A DNA stretch of 9,089 nt. Origin: Gammaproteobacteria bacterium. Lineage in GTDB: Bacteria; Pseudomonadota; Gammaproteobacteria; Chromatiales; Chromatiaceae. The stretch's first letter is position 1; each line of letters begins with the position of its first letter. The notes below the pieces were generated by a model. It did not search any database. It saw only the letters and a list, made by a program, of their open reading frames with translations, and was not told the DNA's origin. The stretch spans positions 1-9,089 of the forward strand of contig JADGBD010000068.1 in assembly GCA_015231665.1 (NCBI GenBank). The letters run 5' to 3'. Below are positions 6,293 to 9,089 of this stretch, one piece after another. Position numbers and translations under genes: made by a program.

Positions 6293-7192
6293 ATGATGCG
6301 AATTTTCCTGTTTCTGGCGACCAACGCCGCCATCCTGCTGGTCATCAGCCTCAGCTTCCGCTTGCTGGGCATAGATGGTCTGCTGGAGCAAAACGGCGGC
6401 ATGAACATGAATGCCCTGTTGCTGATGTCGGCCATCATCGGCTTTGGCGGCGCCTTTATCTCCCTGTTCATGTCCAAATGGATGGCCAAGCGCAGCATGG
6501 GGGTGCAGATCATCGAGCATCCCGCCAGCGCTGAAGAAAAATGGCTGGTGGATACGGTCCAGCGCCAGGCCCAGCAGGCCGGCATCGGCATGCCTGAGGT
6601 GGGCATCTTTGATTCCCCCGACCCCAATGCCTTCGCCACCGGCTGGAACCGCAACGATGCCCTGGTGGCGGTGAGCACCGGCCTGATTCGCCACATGACC
6701 CGGGATGAGGTGGAGGCGGTGCTGGGCCACGAGGTCAGCCATGTGGCCAACGGCGACATGGTCACCCTGACCCTGATCCAGGGCGTGGTCAACACCTTCG
6801 TCGTCTTCATTGCCCGCCTCATCGGCCATTTCGTTGACCGGGTGGTGTTCAAGAACGAGAACGGCCACGGCATTGCCTATTTCGTCACCAGCATCATTGC
6901 CGAGCTGGTGCTGGCGGTGCTGGCCAGTGTCATCGTCATGTGGTTCTCGCGCCGGCGTGAGTTCCGTGCCGACATTGGTGGCGCCCAGCTTGCCGGGCGA
7001 GAGAAGATGATTGCCGCTCTGCAGCGCCTGCAGGCGGCCCACGAGCCCCAGGCCCTGCCGGATGAAATGGCCGCCTTTGGCATTGCCGGCGGTCGCCTCG
7101 ATGGCTGGAAAAAGCTGTTCATGAGCCATCCGCCCCTGCAAGAGCGTATCCACGCCCTGCAACAGGCCGGCGGTGTGGTGAGCCGCGCCTGA
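6293..7192 (+). CDS. htpX: HtpX, membrane zinc metalloprotease (M48)
   Basis: 299 residues, close to the 293 of E. coli HtpX. Two N-terminal membrane helices (about 3-25 and 41-62) precede a cytosolic protease domain with the zinc site HEVSH (146-150) and third ligand Glu224 in RRREFRAD. Two more hydrophobic segments (about 158-182 and 195-218) lie between them. [18 protein letters not shown] and [15 protein letters not shown] are nearly as in the E. coli enzyme. HtpX degrades misfolded inner-membrane proteins, working alongside FtsH in envelope stress. The ATG at 6293 has GGAG (6279-6282) 10 nt upstream; the adjacent ATG at 6296 is a less well-spaced alternative. Its stop overlaps the next start (TGATG), so the downstream secreted protein is co-translated. 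No CpxR or sigma-32 site could be identified upstream, so regulation is open. Confidence 0.95.
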   Translation: MMRIFLFLATNAAILLVISLSFRLLGIDGLLEQNGGMNMNALLLMSAIIGFGGAFISLFMSKWMAKRSMGVQIIEHPASAEEKWLVDTVQRQAQQAGIGMPEVGIFDSPDPNAFATGWNRNDALVAVSTGLIRHMTRDEVEAVLGHEVSHVANGDMVTLTLIQGVVNTFVVFIARLIGHFVDRVVFKNENGHGIAYFVTSIIAELVLAVLASVIVMWFSRRREFRADIGGAQLAGREKMIAALQRLQAAHEPQALPDEMAAFGIAGGRLDGWKKLFMSHPPLQERIHALQQAGGVVSRA

Positions 7193-7827
7193 TGAAATTC
7201 TCTCCCCTGCTAGGTCTTTGTCTGTGGTGTTGCGGTCTTGGCCTGGCTTGGGGGGTAGAACCTAAGAATCAGCCCGAGGATACCGAACATCCGCCCCTGT
7301 GTGAGGCCTTTGTGCTGAATGATCGGGTGGAGTTTCTCTTTCCCGTGCTGGATGTGCCGGAGTGGCGCTGGTATCGCAAGGAAACCGCCGAGGGCAACCT
7401 GGAGTACGCCTGGGAGGTGATGCTGCCGGCGGAGCGGCCGGAGTATGTGTTCGGCATCTATCTGGCCAAGCACCCCGGCAGCCTGCAGCGGCAGGGCGAT
7501 CTCGACGGCTTGCTGGCGGATACCAGCTGGAATGCGGTGCGCCTGGTGGTGGATGACAAGGGCGAGGCCAGTGCTGTCTCCCTGCCCAAGACCCAGCTGT
7601 CGGTGAACCTGGAAGACGGCGGCGTGGTCCTTTCGCTGCTGGACCCGGAGAGTTTGCAGCGGTTTGTGCAGAGTCGGCCCAAGCAGGCCCTGTTCAACCT
7701 GCTTCACCCCGATGAGGTATTCTCGATCAACTGCCTGGCGCAGATTGTTTATCGCCAGAGCGGCTCCCGAGAGGAGCAGGATAAACCCCAAGCCCAGCCC
7801 AGTCGCCCGCCGGCTTGGGTGCATTGA
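7192..7827 (+). CDS. Secreted or periplasmic protein of unknown family
   Basis: 211 residues with a signal peptide: short n-region MKFSP, hydrophobic core about 6-20, likely cleavage near AWG-VEP (21/22). No good lipobox is seen (Cys10, 13 and 14 lie inside the hydrophobic core), so it is predicted to be soluble in the periplasm or exported. The mature part begins with an acidic/proline stretch, followed by an aromatic-rich beta-looking region (FLFPVLDVPEWRWYRKE, LEYAWEVML, EYVFGIYLA). Cys37 and Cys181 are the only mature cysteines and could form a disulfide. The tail (190-211) is polar and proline-rich, ending PPAWVH. I do not recognise the family. The TGATG overlap with htpX implies translational coupling, so it may be an envelope factor related to HtpX function (inference). 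The SQR-like gene follows after 22 nt. Confidence 0.75.
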   Translation: MKFSPLLGLCLWCCGLGLAWGVEPKNQPEDTEHPPLCEAFVLNDRVEFLFPVLDVPEWRWYRKETAEGNLEYAWEVMLPAERPEYVFGIYLAKHPGSLQRQGDLDGLLADTSWNAVRLVVDDKGEASAVSLPKTQLSVNLEDGGVVLSLLDPESLQRFVQSRPKQALFNLLHPDEVFSINCLAQIVYRQSGSREEQDKPQAQPSRPPAWVH

Positions 7828-7849
7828 TAGCTGCCACCAAGGAACCTGC

Positions 7850-8977
7850 ATGAACCGAATCAGCGTCATTGGCGCGGGCTTTGCCGCCCTCACCGCCATC
7901 TCCCGCCTGCGCAAGGCCGATCCCACTGCACAAATCAGCCTGATCGCCCCCAAGCCGGAGTTTGTCTACCTGCCCGGGATTATCTGGATACCCAGCGGCA
8001 AGCGCCGGGCCGAGGATTTGCGCCTGGACCTGGGGCCCTTTCTGCGCAAGCTGCGGGTGGACTATCACCAGGGCAGCGCCACCGGCCTGGAGCAGGGCGG
8101 GCGCGTGGTGGTGACGGATCAGGGGCGGCTGGAGAATGACGGCCTGATCATCGCCAGCGGCGGCCGCTTCATCAAGAAACTGCCCGGCATCGAGCACGCC
8201 ATCACCCCCTGCGAGGGGATCGCCGCGGCGGAGAAGATTCGCGATCGCCTGCAGGGCATGGATGGCGGCAGCATTGCCATCGGCTTTGCCGGCAATCCCA
8301 ACGAGCCATCGGCGATGCGCGGCGGGCCCATGTTCGAGTTTCTCTTCGGCATCGACAGCCTGCTGCGCGAGCAGGGCCGGCGCGAGCGGTTTCAGATCAC
8401 CTTCTTCAGCCCCGCGCCGCAGCCGGGCAACCGCCTCGGCCCCAAGGCGGTGACGGGTTTGCTGCGGGAGATCGACAAGCGTGGCATCGCCACCCACCTG
8501 GGTCACAAGCTCAAGGAGTTCACCGCCGAGAAGGTGGTCAGCGAGGGCGGCGAATTTGCCGCTGATCTGATCCTGTTCATGCCTGGCATGACCGGCAACC
8601 AGTGGTTCGACAACACCGAGCTGCCGCGCTCGCCTGGCGGCCTGCTCCAGGCCGATGCCCAGTGCCGGGTGCCAGGCTGGTCGCGGGTCTATGTGGCCGG
8701 CGATTCCGGCAGCTTCCCCGGGCCGGACTGGATGCCCAAGCAAGCGCACATGGCCGACTTGCAGGCCGAGGCCGCGGCGGACAATCTGCTCGCCGAACTG
8801 GCCGGGCGCAGTCCGCAAAAGACCTTCAAGGTGGAGTTGTTCTGCATTGTCGACAGCAACGACAAGGGTATGCTGGTGGGGCGTACCCCCAGCTACAACC
8901 TGGTGCTACCGGCCAGCCGCCTGTTCCACTGGATCAAGCGCGGGTTCGAATGGTGGTATCTGCGCCAGTATCGCTAG
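7850..8977 (+). CDS. SQR-like FAD-dependent oxidoreductase lacking canonical catalytic cysteines
   Basis: 375 residues. An N-terminal FAD-binding Rossmann motif VIGAGFAALTAISRL (6-20), the second strand motif GLIIASGG (98-105), and the C-terminal FAD motif VYVAGDSGSFPG (280-291) followed by MPKQAHMADLQAEAAADNL place it in the sulfide:quinone oxidoreductase / flavocytochrome c sulfide dehydrogenase-like group. The last 25 residues (SRLFHWIKRGFEWWYLRQYR) form an amphipathic aromatic helix suited to monotopic membrane binding. Cysteines are only Cys121, Cys272 and Cys332. Cys121 (ITPCEGIAAAEKI) may match the non-essential first SQR cysteine. The positions of the two redox cysteines (before MFEFLFGID and beside MPKQAH) carry none. 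Sulfide oxidation is therefore doubtful; a type II NADH dehydrogenase-like or other quinone-linked role is possible. AAGGA (7839-7843) lies 6 nt before the ATG at 7850; upstream extensions overlap the previous gene. Confidence 0.82.
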   Translation: MNRISVIGAGFAALTAISRLRKADPTAQISLIAPKPEFVYLPGIIWIPSGKRRAEDLRLDLGPFLRKLRVDYHQGSATGLEQGGRVVVTDQGRLENDGLIIASGGRFIKKLPGIEHAITPCEGIAAAEKIRDRLQGMDGGSIAIGFAGNPNEPSAMRGGPMFEFLFGIDSLLREQGRRERFQITFFSPAPQPGNRLGPKAVTGLLREIDKRGIATHLGHKLKEFTAEKVVSEGGEFAADLILFMPGMTGNQWFDNTELPRSPGGLLQADAQCRVPGWSRVYVAGDSGSFPGPDWMPKQAHMADLQAEAAADNLLAELAGRSPQKTFKVELFCIVDSNDKGMLVGRTPSYNLVLPASRLFHWIKRGFEWWYLRQYR

Positions 8978-9007
8978 GGGCAGCTTGGTATGGTTGGAAG
9001 CAAAAAG

Positions 9008-9044
9008 GACGCAGAGGACGCAAAGAAGCGCAGAGGACGCGGAG
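9008..9044. repeat. Inverted copy of the CTCTGCG array
   Basis: Four units, GACGCAGAG, GACGCAAAG, AAGCGCAGAG and GACGCGGAG, match the reverse complement of 142-178 at 33 of 37 positions, including unit order and lengths. It begins 31 nt after the SQR-like gene's stop codon. Together with 9073-9089 it forms another unit with facing arms. Confidence 0.7.
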
Positions 9045-9072
9045 GGGTTAATTTTTCTGCACGCTCAAACAA

Positions 9073-9089
9073 CTCTGCGATCTCTGCGC
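9073..9089. repeat. Facing CTCTGCG arm at the window edge
   Basis: CTCTGCGAT followed by CTCTGCGC, in inverted orientation to 9008-9044 across a 28-nt AT-richer spacer. CTCTGCGATCTCTG is shared with the right arm of the 6085-6240 unit. The array probably continues past the window. Confidence 0.5.

Noticed and set aside
7727..8818. A 363-codon - strand open frame opposite the SQR-like gene
   Set aside because: The + strand has clear FAD-binding motifs and a ribosome binding site. The - strand product has no recognisable features.

Overview
The window looks like chromosome of a GC-rich Gram-negative bacterium, most likely a gammaproteobacterium. The HtpX is close to the Escherichia coli type (HEVSH followed by [13 protein letters not shown]), intergenic spaces carry REP-like hairpins, and there is an SQR-like flavoprotein. 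A sulfur-oxidising Chromatiales-type host would fit, but the taxonomy is inference. All genes are on the + strand.

Layout: 1-226 has no gene and holds repeats (a CTCTGCG array, a REP-like hairpin). 227-493 is a small amphi-Trp domain protein. 652-6017 is a four-gene stressosome-type operon: rsbR (PAS-PAS-STAS), rsbS (STAS only), an rsbT-rsbX fusion (switch kinase plus SpoIIE/PP2C-type phosphatase in one chain), then a 905-residue soluble hybrid histidine kinase (HisKA-HATPase-REC-REC-Hpt). Spacings are 20 nt, 7 nt and an overlap. 6018-6292 is intergenic and holds a MITE-like inverted-repeat unit with a central GC-rich hairpin. 6293-7192 is htpX, overlapping by one base a secreted protein of unknown family (7192-7827). 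7850-8977 is an SQR-like FAD oxidoreductase that appears to lack the usual catalytic cysteines. 8978-9089 carries another copy of the CTCTGCG-type repeat, inverted relative to the one at the left end.

How the operon probably works (inference from the Bacillus and Vibrio stressosomes): RsbR and RsbS form a large complex that sequesters the RsbT kinase domain. A signal at the PAS domains leads RsbT to phosphorylate Thr331/Thr363 of RsbR and Ser60 of RsbS and to be released. The fused RsbX domain removes the phosphates and resets the switch. No sigma-B, RsbU, RsbV or RsbW is present. The adjacent, translationally coupled hybrid kinase is the obvious output, and its phosphate would leave through the C-terminal Hpt to a regulator outside the window. 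The most unusual points are the RsbT-RsbX fusion and the first ~115 residues of the hybrid kinase, which look like a degenerate RsbT-like ATPase fold without nucleotide-binding motifs and could be where the stressosome meets the phosphorelay.
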